Of a DNA stretch of 7,860 bases, positions 1 through 7,035 are shown one piece after another. The stretch is from assembly GCA_003524705.1 (NCBI GenBank), contig DQGV01000448.1, forward strand, positions 1 to 7,860, read 5' to 3'. Position numbers and translations under genes: made by a program. Within the stretch, counting starts at the first letter, position 1, and each line of letters starts with the position of its first letter. The notes below the pieces were generated by a model, which saw only the letters and a list, made by a program, of their open reading frames with translations, had not been told where the DNA came from and made no database searches. The stretch is from Anaerolineae bacterium (lineage in GTDB: Bacteria > Chloroflexota > Anaerolineae > Anaerolineales > Villigracilaceae).

Positions 1-13
1 GCTCTTCCGATCT
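1..13. other. Illumina adapter remnant at contig end
   Basis: The first 13 bases, GCTCTTCCGATCT, are identical to the 3' end shared by the standard Illumina TruSeq adapters. Genomic sequence appears to begin at base 14. The junction makes an artificial in-frame TAA (13-15: T from the adapter, AA from the genome) just upstream of the ABC ATPase fragment. That stop is not biological. This is library sequence left after incomplete trimming, and it shows that the window begins at a contig end. Confidence 0.93.
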
Positions 14-246
14 AAGGTGCGGCAGTCATTGTTAAATCAAGTGACCCAATTGAGTTAAGCGGCTTATGCGACCGCGTGATTGTGATGTCGCGCGGGCAAA
101 TTATTGATGAAATTCAACGAGCTGACTTAAGCGAAAAACGAATTATTGAATCGATTGTAGGCGGCATAGGGTTTGGGCTTAAGGGTCGTGCACGGGTTGC
201 TGGTCCGCGAGCCGCAACCAATTTAGATAAAGACAGAGGAGAATAA
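14..246 (+). CDS. Sugar-type ABC transporter ATPase, C-terminal fragment (5' end missing)
   Basis: This is the last ~77 codons of an ATP-binding subunit of the RbsA/MglA (CUT2 sugar/nucleoside) type, a cytoplasmic protein that drives the permease encoded next. Reading in the frame that ends with TAA at 244-246 gives GAAVIVKSSD, then a stretch containing CDRVIVMSRGQII. This matches the end of the second nucleotide-binding domain of RbsA-like proteins, which typically read G-AVI-ISS-(E/D)-PE-x(3)-DR-x-x-VM-x-x-G-x-I. The SSD where other ABC ATPases carry the switch-region His is usual for the degenerate second domain of this family. The Walker motifs and signature would lie upstream, beyond the contig end. 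The gene ends 2 bases before the permease ATG, and its last codons contain that gene's AGGAG ribosome site (237-241), so the two are co-transcribed and probably translationally coupled. The truncation is due to the contig end, not to mutation. Substrate cannot be deduced from this piece. Confidence 0.88.
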
Positions 247-248
247 TC

Positions 249-2735
249 ATGCTCGAACTAATCAACCTTGCCCGCCGCAAAATAAAAAATGCCATTCGAG
301 ATATTCGCAACGGCAGTATGTTATGGCAAAAAATTAAACACGTATTTCGAGTGAGGGCTTGGACTTCTGTCGCATTTCAAATTATTTTGATTCTTATTGT
401 TGCCAACTATACGGCTTCAAAGTCTCTTGCGTTTTTATCCGAATTTAATTTAAAAAGTTTATTGCTTGCCACCATTCCGCTTGCGTTGGTAACGATGGCA
501 CAAATGAATGCTTTGGTCGCTGGCTATCTTGATATATCTGTTGGTTCTATTATGACAATGGGTGTCATCATTGCATCATTTATGATTATTGATGATGCAT
601 CAGCCAGTGTAATTGCCTTAGCAATTTTAGCAATCCTTGCGATGGGTATTTTTGTTGGCCTCTTCAATGCCACACTTGTTCGTTGGGTAAAACTTCCTGC
701 TATTATTGCCACACTGGCTACATTAAGTATTTTAGATGGCATTGCGCTTTCACTTCGTCCTATCGCCGCAGGTTTGATTAATTTTGATTTTCTGGATTCA
801 ATCACTGAAACCGTTGGATTCATTCCCATCGCTTTTATCGTGATGTTTATCGCCGCAATCTTATGGGACATTTGGTTATATGCAACCCCAGCAGGACTCA
901 CACTTCGAGCAGTTGGTTATGATGCCCAAGCCGCACGCCGCATCGGTGCAGCAACAACAAGGATTCGCGTTGGAGCATTTGTCATGTCTGGCTTGATGGC
1001 GGCAGTGGCTTCATTTTTTCTTGCGGCTCAAGTCGGTGTCGGTGACCCACGAGCTGGCTCAAGTTATGCACTATCAAGTTTAGCCGCGGCTGTATTAGGC
1101 GGTTCTAGCCTCATGGGTGGGCGTGGAACATTCATTGGTGCCATTGTTTCAGCATTATTCCTAACACTTATTATTAATATTTTGCCATTACTTGGTTTAA
1201 GCAATGTCGTCGGTTTACTTGCAATTGGTGTACTTTTATTGTTAGGTTTGGCTTTTTACCAAATCAACGACTTAAAAGAATTAATCAAACTCAATTACAA
1301 ACGTGTGCAAAGATTGATGAAAGGCTCACGCCTAAATCAACTGCGTGATTTGCCAAAAGTGTATGTTGGTGATGCAACATCCTTCCCACCTGAAAAGAAA
1401 CAAATTGTACTTAAAGGTGGAACAGTCTTAACCATGGATCCATCTTTAGGAAATTTCAGGAATGCAGATGTATTAATTGAGGGAACTAAAATCAAAGCCG
1501 TTGGACCTAATTTGGCTTATAACGGTGCAGAAGTGATTGACGCTTCTAACATGATTGTGATGCCGGGCTTTGTGGATACACATCGTCACATTTGGGAAGG
1601 TCTGTTGAGGAATGTAGGAGCAGATACCCCCTTAGAAGGACGCGAGGGTTACATCCGTTTTGTGTTAGGAAAATTTGCTCCAGCCTTTCGCCCGCAAGAT
1701 GCTTATGTTGGAAATCTCGTCAGTGCTTTGGGTGCATTAGATGCGGGCATTACAACATTATTAGATTGGTCGCACATTCAAGGCTCACCTGAACATACCG
1801 ATGCAGTCATTAAAGCCTTACAAGATTCGGGAATGCGTGGTGTGTTTGCGTATGGCTTCCCGTGGTGGGGTGATTGGAATGACAGGCAACCGAGTTGGTT
1901 TGTGCGTGCGGCGAAAGAATATTTTTCATCGAAAGACCAATTGTTGACGTATGCTTTAGCTGCGCCCGGACCTGAATTTGTTGATTTTGAAATTGCACGT
2001 GACCATTGGAAACTTGCGCGTGAAGTTGATGCACGCATCACAACCCATGTTGGCGTTGGTTCTTATGGACAAGAAGGTAAAGTGCAAGAAATGGGTGAAG
2101 CGGGTTTGTTGCGAGAAGATACAACTTATATTCATTGCACAACATTAAACTTAACCGAAATACAAATGATTGTGGATACAGGTGGTACCGTTTCATTAGC
2201 CGCACCCGTTGAAATGATGATGGGGCATGGTATGCCACCCATTCAAAAATTCTTAGATAGAGGTTTGAAACCAAGTTTGAGTGTGGATGTTGAAACGAAT
2301 GTACCCGGTGATATGTTCACGCAAATGCGTTCGGTCATGTCGTTGCAACGCGCTATGTCATTTGAACGTCAATTGGCAGGTGATACAAAAGCACCAGACT
2401 TGATTTCATCACGTGATGTATTGGAATATGCAACCATTGAAGGCGCACGCGCGAATGGTTTAGCGCATAAAACTGGTTCACTCACGCCGGGCAAAGAAGC
2501 CGATGTGATTATGTTACGCACGGATAAACCAAACGTATTCCCAGTCAACGACCCGATTGGTGCGGTGGTTTGGAGCATGGATACAAGTAATGTTGATTCT
2601 GTTTTTGTGGCTGGTAAACCCATGAAACGCAACGGCGAATTGTTACATGTGGATTGGAATTCAATGAAGAAAGCAGTTATCGAGTCGCGTGATTATGTGA
2701 TGAGCAAATCAGGTTTTAAGTTGCCGAAGATATAA
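249..2735 (+). CDS. RbsC-type ABC permease fused to a metal-dependent amidohydrolase
   Basis: This is an 828-residue two-domain protein. Residues ~38-338 hold about ten hydrophobic segments of a sugar/nucleoside ABC permease (BPD_transp_2, RbsC-like). Family hallmarks are GYLDISVGS (92-100), a coupling-loop-like LRAVGYDAQAARRIGA (219-234) and LGGSSLMGGRGT (283-294). Residues ~339-383 form a basic, hydrophilic linker. From KKQIVLKGGTVLTMD (383-397) to the end is a full-length SsnA/AtzA-like amidohydrolase with all expected metal ligands: HxH in DTHRH (445, 447), H600 in ITTHVGVG, H629 in YIHCTTL, D680 in LSVDVET. The C-terminal signature ARANGLAHKTGSLTPGKEADVI (733-754) is also present. The usual deaminase HxxE after the third His is absent (H600-V-G-V). 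Single permeases and hydrolases of these types are roughly 320 and 440 residues, so both halves look complete. In RbsC-like permeases the C-terminus is cytoplasmic, so the hydrolase should sit at the inner mouth of the channel. The start is supported by AGGAG 7 bases upstream. The likely role (inferred) is import coupled to immediate hydrolysis of a C-N or C-halogen bond. The hydrolase substrate is unknown. Confidence 0.9.
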   Translation: MLELINLARRKIKNAIRDIRNGSMLWQKIKHVFRVRAWTSVAFQIILILIVANYTASKSLAFLSEFNLKSLLLATIPLALVTMAQMNALVAGYLDISVGSIMTMGVIIASFMIIDDASASVIALAILAILAMGIFVGLFNATLVRWVKLPAIIATLATLSILDGIALSLRPIAAGLINFDFLDSITETVGFIPIAFIVMFIAAILWDIWLYATPAGLTLRAVGYDAQAARRIGAATTRIRVGAFVMSGLMAAVASFFLAAQVGVGDPRAGSSYALSSLAAAVLGGSSLMGGRGTFIGAIVSALFLTLIINILPLLGLSNVVGLLAIGVLLLLGLAFYQINDLKELIKLNYKRVQRLMKGSRLNQLRDLPKVYVGDATSFPPEKKQIVLKGGTVLTMDPSLGNFRNADVLIEGTKIKAVGPNLAYNGAEVIDASNMIVMPGFVDTHRHIWEGLLRNVGADTPLEGREGYIRFVLGKFAPAFRPQDAYVGNLVSALGALDAGITTLLDWSHIQGSPEHTDAVIKALQDSGMRGVFAYGFPWWGDWNDRQPSWFVRAAKEYFSSKDQLLTYALAAPGPEFVDFEIARDHWKLAREVDARITTHVGVGSYGQEGKVQEMGEAGLLREDTTYIHCTTLNLTEIQMIVDTGGTVSLAAPVEMMMGHGMPPIQKFLDRGLKPSLSVDVETNVPGDMFTQMRSVMSLQRAMSFERQLAGDTKAPDLISSRDVLEYATIEGARANGLAHKTGSLTPGKEADVIMLRTDKPNVFPVNDPIGAVVWSMDTSNVDSVFVAGKPMKRNGELLHVDWNSMKKAVIESRDYVMSKSGFKLPKI

Positions 2736-2748
2736 GAACCAGGTAAAT

Positions 2749-2780
2749 AAAAACACACAGCAAATGCTGTGTGTTTTTTT
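2749..2780. terminator. Bidirectional rho-independent terminator between convergent operons
   Basis: A perfect inverted repeat (2749-2761 pairs with 2766-2778; core ACACACAGC / GCTGTGTGT) closes a four-base AAAT loop. It is followed by a run of seven T on the + strand (2774-2780) and preceded by an A-rich tract (2745-2753), which becomes a T tract on the - strand. It lies in the 53-base gap between the stop of the permease-amidohydrolase gene (2735) and the stop of the convergent kinase gene (2789), so it should terminate transcripts from both sides. There is no room for another gene in this gap. Confidence 0.92.
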
Positions 2781-2788
2781 GATTCTTG

Positions 2789-4369
2789 CTACCCATTCAA
2801 TCGGCGATAAACATTTTTCATTTGTTTATAAATTAATTTAAATACATCAAATTTTTCATCATACAACGCACGATTTTTTAATTGTGGTTGGTAAGTCTTT
2901 TTAAATTTCACTAACTGCGGAATATCATTAAATTGAATTTCATTCAAACCGACGGCCGCAATCCAAGCCGCGCCGCGTGCATTTGCATATAGTGGGTCAT
3001 TGACCTGTTTGATTTCCACATTCATCACATCCGAAAAAATTTGACACCACACATCTGATTGAGCCCCGCCTCCTACGATGTTGATACTTGTTACTTGTTT
3101 CCCTAAAAATTTTTCTACAGGAGACATTAACCAACGCGTATTAAATGCAACACCTTCCAAAAATGCGCGGATGATATCTTCTCTAGTGTTGTTTAGTGAC
3201 AAGTTATAAAGTCCAGCACGAAGCGTAGATTCTTCAATCGGTGCACGTTCGCCCCACAACCATGGCGTATACATGACTCCATTTGCACCAGCAGGCACAC
3301 GCTCTGCCATTTGGTCTAACACTTTGAAAATATCGGGCACTTCTGCTTCTTGGAGTAATTCGTCTTTATGATAAATAACATTATCACGTAAGTAAGTTAA
3401 ATTTCCGCCTGCGGTTGCCTGCAATGCAGTTAGTAAATATTTTCCATCCACTGCACATGGAATCGAAGCAATTCCAGAATTAATATCTGTCTTTTTATAA
3501 GGTACATGCGCCGCAATCCATGAAGAAGTACCGATGTATAAATGTAGTTCATTGTCATTGACTGTGCCTGCACCAATAGATGCGGCTGTATTATCAATAG
3601 CACCTGCAATCACTTTTACATCTTTAGAAAGATTTAATTCATTGGCAATATCGTTTCTTAAATTTCCAATCACTTGTGTGCAGGGAACAATTTCTGGTAA
3701 TTTTTCTCTTTCAATGCCTAACGTGCGGATTAAACTATCATCATATTTAATATTTTTTGCATCACGATTATCTGTCACCCATGATGTGACAATTGAATCA
3801 TAACTTGCCACAAATTCCCCAGTCAGACGCAAGTTCATATAATCTAATACATTTAAAAATTTATAAGTCTTTTCATAGATAGCAGGCTGTGTATCACGTA
3901 TGAACAATGTATGGGATGCGGGGTCTTTTCCAGTTGGCGAGGGCATGCCTCCCGTTAAGCGAATGAAGCGTAAAACTTTAAGAACATCTACCCCATCAAT
4001 GTTGATTAATCCCCTTAATTGCTTTTGTAAATTGGCTTTACCACGCATATCCATCCACAAAATTGCGTTTGATAATGCGTTGCCTTCTTTATCAACGGGA
4101 ATGGTTCCTTCGCCTTGTGTAGAACAACAAATCGCAATCACATTTTGATTTGTATTTGTTCGTTTCAACAATCTTCCTGTTGCAGATAAAAACTTTTCCC
4201 ACCATTCGTTTGGAGATTGTTCCGCGCCGCCATCAGACGTGATGATGGTTTTGATTGCCTCTTGTTCCCAATCAATCACATTTCCATTGATTGTGATTAA
4301 AGCAACCTTCATGCCCGAAGTACCGAGGTCAACAGCAAGGATGAGTTTTTCGTCGTTCATGTTGATCAT
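2789..4369 (-). CDS. FGGY-family carbohydrate kinase (xylulokinase-like)
   Basis: This is a 526-residue cytoplasmic sugar kinase that transfers the ATP gamma-phosphate to a sugar, ketose or polyol. The N-terminal actin-like domain opens with the phosphate-1 loop DLGTSGMK (14-21). The sugar-side segment includes WMDMRGK (105-111). The probable catalytic base is D259 in AGAIDNTAASIGAG (255-268), aligned by pattern with the GAGDNAA segment of XylB. The second domain has the phosphate-2 loop IGTSSW (279-284) and adenosine motif GGGAQSD (433-439). Length is normal to slightly long for FGGY kinases (about 480-520). FGGY substrate specificity cannot be read from motifs, so xylulose is only the nearest label. 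A ketose, ulose or deoxy-sugar linked to the aldolase two genes upstream is more telling. It is the last gene of the operon, 11 bases after the MFS stop. The start is uncertain: neither ATG at 4369 nor ATG at 4360 has a Shine-Dalgarno site, and a TATAAT hexamer lies at 4368-4373, so a shorter leaderless product from 4360 is possible. Confidence 0.88.
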   Translation of the reverse strand: MINMNDEKLILAVDLGTSGMKVALITINGNVIDWEQEAIKTIITSDGGAEQSPNEWWEKFLSATGRLLKRTNTNQNVIAICCSTQGEGTIPVDKEGNALSNAILWMDMRGKANLQKQLRGLINIDGVDVLKVLRFIRLTGGMPSPTGKDPASHTLFIRDTQPAIYEKTYKFLNVLDYMNLRLTGEFVASYDSIVTSWVTDNRDAKNIKYDDSLIRTLGIEREKLPEIVPCTQVIGNLRNDIANELNLSKDVKVIAGAIDNTAASIGAGTVNDNELHLYIGTSSWIAAHVPYKKTDINSGIASIPCAVDGKYLLTALQATAGGNLTYLRDNVIYHKDELLQEAEVPDIFKVLDQMAERVPAGANGVMYTPWLWGERAPIEESTLRAGLYNLSLNNTREDIIRAFLEGVAFNTRWLMSPVEKFLGKQVTSINIVGGGAQSDVWCQIFSDVMNVEIKQVNDPLYANARGAAWIAAVGLNEIQFNDIPQLVKFKKTYQPQLKNRALYDEKFDVFKLIYKQMKNVYRRLNG

Positions 4370-4380
4370 TATAGTAGAAC

Positions 4381-5580
4381 TTATTTTTGTGGGTCTTTCA
4401 TTTTGGTTACAAGAAATGCACTCACACCTAATAAAATAATTGCCAGTATTAATGCAGGTGTAAATGAACCGTCTGATGTTTTCAAGGCTTCCATAATAAA
4501 TACAAATACTACTGAAGCCTGACCAAATAATTGAATCAATCCATTCGATGTACCTTCAGGCGTTGGATGTGTAACCTCAGAAGCATATTGCATGCCAATT
4601 GGATTTGTGCTGACTAAAAAGAATCCCATTACAAAAGCGGAGGCAAATAAAAGTGTTGAATTTGTTGCATAAGTAATGCCAATTAATCCAGGAATAGCGA
4701 GCAATAATCCCCATAAAATATAAGGCTGACGTTTTCGTTGTTTATCTGAAAACGGCGGAATAATCACTGCCCCCAACACACCACCCACTAACATCAATGC
4801 GCCGAGTGTGCCTGCATCTGTGGGTGTGAATCCGCGCGGGCGAATAATATTTTCTACCCATGTAGTCATGCCATTGAAAATTCCTAAACCGATAAATGAA
4901 ACAAATAAATATAACCAAAATGATTTGACTTTGAAAGCGTGCTTGAGTCCATCCAACATCAAAGCACGGACTTGGCTTCCATCAGGTCCGGGTGGCGTTG
5001 GAGGATTTTCTTTTGCAAATAATAAAAATAAAACTGCTGAAAATGCAGTCACACCACCATAAATCAATTGAACATTTGGAATCGAAATCGTTTCTGTGAG
5101 AATCGGAGTCAAGACCATGCCCAAGGCAGTACCAACTAAGTTAGCCAGTGTCACCAATCCGACAGCGGTGGCGCGTTCTTCCATAGCAAACCAATTGGCA
5201 GGCACTTTCGTCCAAGCATTTAATAAGAAAGGTTGAGCAATTGCAATCCCGATTGTGCTATACAAAACCATAGAATAATTTTCACCAGCAAAGCCGCGTA
5301 ATAAACCAAAGATGCTCATCAAAATTGCACCAATGCTAACGGCGATTCTGAATCCATAAGTATCAATCAACCATGAAACTGGGATTGATAATGGAATGAA
5401 TGCAATCATAAATGTCATTGCTAAGAAGCCAATTTGCAAATCTGTTACGCCATAAAAGTTTGCGGCAGGTCCTGTGATGGGAGCATACGTAATCCACAAA
5501 GTTTGGATGGTTAAATTAATAAACATAAACAAAGCCAAAACCACCCAACGATAACTATAAAGTTTGTAATTGTTTGCCAT
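4381..5580 (-). CDS. MFS transporter, 12 transmembrane helices (FLVCR/SLC49-like by eye)
   Basis: This is a 399-residue inner-membrane secondary transporter. Hydrophobicity suggests 12 helices in two halves, separated by a hydrophilic stretch at about 190-215 (ENPPTPPGPDG). A motif-A-like loop follows helix 2 (WLIDTYGFR, 70-78), with a second charged counterpart in the C half (FSDKQRKR, 277-284). The segments QPFLLNAWTK (116-125) and NWFAMEERATAVGL (129-142), together with YRWVVLALF at the N-terminus and FYGV (42-45), resemble the FLVCR/SLC49 branch of the superfamily. This is pattern recall, not an alignment. Eukaryotic FLVCR members carry choline and ethanolamine, but the bacterial substrate need not be the same. 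The start is supported by AGGAG in the 9-base gap after the aminotransferase stop. Position between the aminotransferase and the kinase suggests it imports, or less likely exports, the substrate of the pathway. No truncation is seen. Confidence 0.85.
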   Translation of the reverse strand: MANNYKLYSYRWVVLALFMFINLTIQTLWITYAPITGPAANFYGVTDLQIGFLAMTFMIAFIPLSIPVSWLIDTYGFRIAVSIGAILMSIFGLLRGFAGENYSMVLYSTIGIAIAQPFLLNAWTKVPANWFAMEERATAVGLVTLANLVGTALGMVLTPILTETISIPNVQLIYGGVTAFSAVLFLLFAKENPPTPPGPDGSQVRALMLDGLKHAFKVKSFWLYLFVSFIGLGIFNGMTTWVENIIRPRGFTPTDAGTLGALMLVGGVLGAVIIPPFSDKQRKRQPYILWGLLLAIPGLIGITYATNSTLLFASAFVMGFFLVSTNPIGMQYASEVTHPTPEGTSNGLIQLFGQASVVFVFIMEALKTSDGSFTPALILAIILLGVSAFLVTKMKDPQK

Positions 5581-5589
5581 GATGCTCCT

Positions 5590-7035
5590 CTATGCACAAG
5601 CGGATAAAACTGCTTCAAATTTGTTTAATGCATCATCAATCACTTCGTCAGTATCTGCCATTGATGTATACATGCGCGAACCTGCCAAGGTGATCAATCC
5701 TTGCGAGGTATATGCCGCACCCATTTCTTCCATCATGTGTTTGCGTGGTTTTAATTCTTTCAACAAACGAAACGGATTTCTTAAATCCAATAACATCACA
5801 CCCGATGTTTCTAAATGCACAATTGAACCTTGGTTATATGCAACAAATGGCAAATCATATTTTTCAATAATGGTTTGTAAACCTTTTGCGAGCCTGTCAC
5901 CTGCACGACCTGCAATCACGGGTGCATTTGTTTTTTCCATTTCAAGCAATGAGTAATAACCTGCTACACACGAAAGCGGATTTGCTGAAAGTGTTCCCCC
6001 GATATAAGCACGTTCCCCAATGCCACCAATGCCCGCCGCAAAACGCTGTATCACTTCCGCTCGCCCACCCACACCACCAGCCATCGGGTATCCGCCTGTA
6101 ATACATTTTCCAAAAACAGTTAAGTCTGGCTTCACATTAAAAAATCCTTGAGCACCACCTAAACCAACGCGAAAGCCAGTCACCACTTCATCGAAAATCA
6201 GAAGCGCACCAAACTCATCACACAACTCACGAACTTTTTGATTGAAATCAAATGGCACAGGTCGCGTGCCTGATTCTGGACCTAACGGTTCTACAATCAC
6301 TGCCGCTGTTCCGCCTCTTAATCGATTCAAAATTAATTGACGTTTCAAAGATGACAAACTGTTCGGGAAAAATTCTTTGGTTGATGAACTTCCACCACGC
6401 GGGATACCAGTCGCTTCTAACCTGCCCGTACCTGGGATATGTAACCCATACACCATACTATCACTCCAGCCATGATACGCTCCGCCTACCTTGATAATAT
6501 TTTTTTTCTTTGTGTATGCTCTCGCCGCACGCACTGCCGCCATGACTCCCTCAGTACCAGATCCCAACATGCGAAACATTTCGACATTAGGCATGAAGCG
6601 ATTAATTAACTTTGCTAACTTCAATTCATATTCATGGAATAAACCTGTGACTGATCCACAAGACTTTAACATCTCAAAAACTTTTTCGCGGACAGGTTCG
6701 TAATTGCTACCTAATAAAGTAGGACCACCCGCTTGTAAAAAATCAATATAACGATTTCCATCTGCATCCCATAAATACGCACCTTCTGTTTTTTCAATTG
6801 CCAATGGAAATGGATAATTGAATGCTAAGTTATGTTGCACTCCACCAGGGATATACTTCTTTGCTTCATCAGTTAATTCTTTTGAGCGTTTACATTGATT
6901 ATCAAAGTAAGATAAAAATTCTTGCATCTTATCGCGTTTGATTGAACGCAATGGCTGACTAACTAGAATATTTAATTTCTTATAGATTTCTTCTACATCG
7001 TGATATTCACGAATGGCATATCCTTGTTCAGTCAT
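5590..7035 (-). CDS. Class III PLP-dependent aminotransferase (glutamate-1-semialdehyde aminomutase-like)
   Basis: This is a 481-residue cytoplasmic fold-type I PLP enzyme. Motifs in order: YLWDADGNRYIDFLQAGGP (87-105); the cofactor-phosphate loop GSGTEGVMAAVRAAR (158-172); AYHGW (186-190); VEPLGP (248-253); FDEVVTGFR with the pyridine-N-binding D282; and the Schiff-base lysine K310 in VFGKCITGGYP. GGTLSANPL (346-354) follows. The motif set is closest to GSA aminomutase and its catabolic relatives, which transaminate omega-amino, beta-amino or amino-alcohol groups. An N-terminal extension of ~45 residues, rich in charged residues, precedes the fold, making it longer than HemL (about 430). A housekeeping HemL role is unlikely because the gene sits in a regulated catabolic operon rather than with tetrapyrrole genes. 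The ATG follows the aldolase TAA with no gap, and its AGGTGGAG ribosome site lies inside the aldolase gene, which points to translational coupling. The amino donor and substrate are unknown. By context the product is probably a carbonyl compound passed to the kinase and aldolase. Confidence 0.88.
   Translation of the reverse strand: MTEQGYAIREYHDVEEIYKKLNILVSQPLRSIKRDKMQEFLSYFDNQCKRSKELTDEAKKYIPGGVQHNLAFNYPFPLAIEKTEGAYLWDADGNRYIDFLQAGGPTLLGSNYEPVREKVFEMLKSCGSVTGLFHEYELKLAKLINRFMPNVEMFRMLGSGTEGVMAAVRAARAYTKKKNIIKVGGAYHGWSDSMVYGLHIPGTGRLEATGIPRGGSSSTKEFFPNSLSSLKRQLILNRLRGGTAAVIVEPLGPESGTRPVPFDFNQKVRELCDEFGALLIFDEVVTGFRVGLGGAQGFFNVKPDLTVFGKCITGGYPMAGGVGGRAEVIQRFAAGIGGIGERAYIGGTLSANPLSCVAGYYSLLEMEKTNAPVIAGRAGDRLAKGLQTIIEKYDLPFVAYNQGSIVHLETSGVMLLDLRNPFRLLKELKPRKHMMEEMGAAYTSQGLITLAGSRMYTSMADTDEVIDDALNKFEAVLSACA

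Noticed and set aside
524..901. Open frame of 125 codons on the - strand within the permease
   Set aside because: It lies fully antisense to a strongly supported permease domain and has no ribosome site or recognisable motif. Other shorter open frames within the main genes were dismissed for the same reason.
1317..2735. Separate amidohydrolase gene starting at the internal ATG (residue 357)
   Set aside because: There is no clear ribosome site, no stop ends the permease, and the ATG falls within the linker rather than at the domain's normal start. A secondary translation product cannot be fully excluded, but the fusion is the simpler reading.
5570..5956. Open frame of 128 codons on the + strand overlapping the aminotransferase end
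   Set aside because: Antisense to conserved aminotransferase sequence and crosses the aminotransferase/MFS junction; composition is that of a shadow frame.
5590..7035. Calling the aminotransferase hemL (haem biosynthesis)
   Set aside because: The motifs are GSA-like, but the operon partners are an aldolase, a carrier and a sugar kinase under a TetR-type switch, and the protein has an N-terminal extension.
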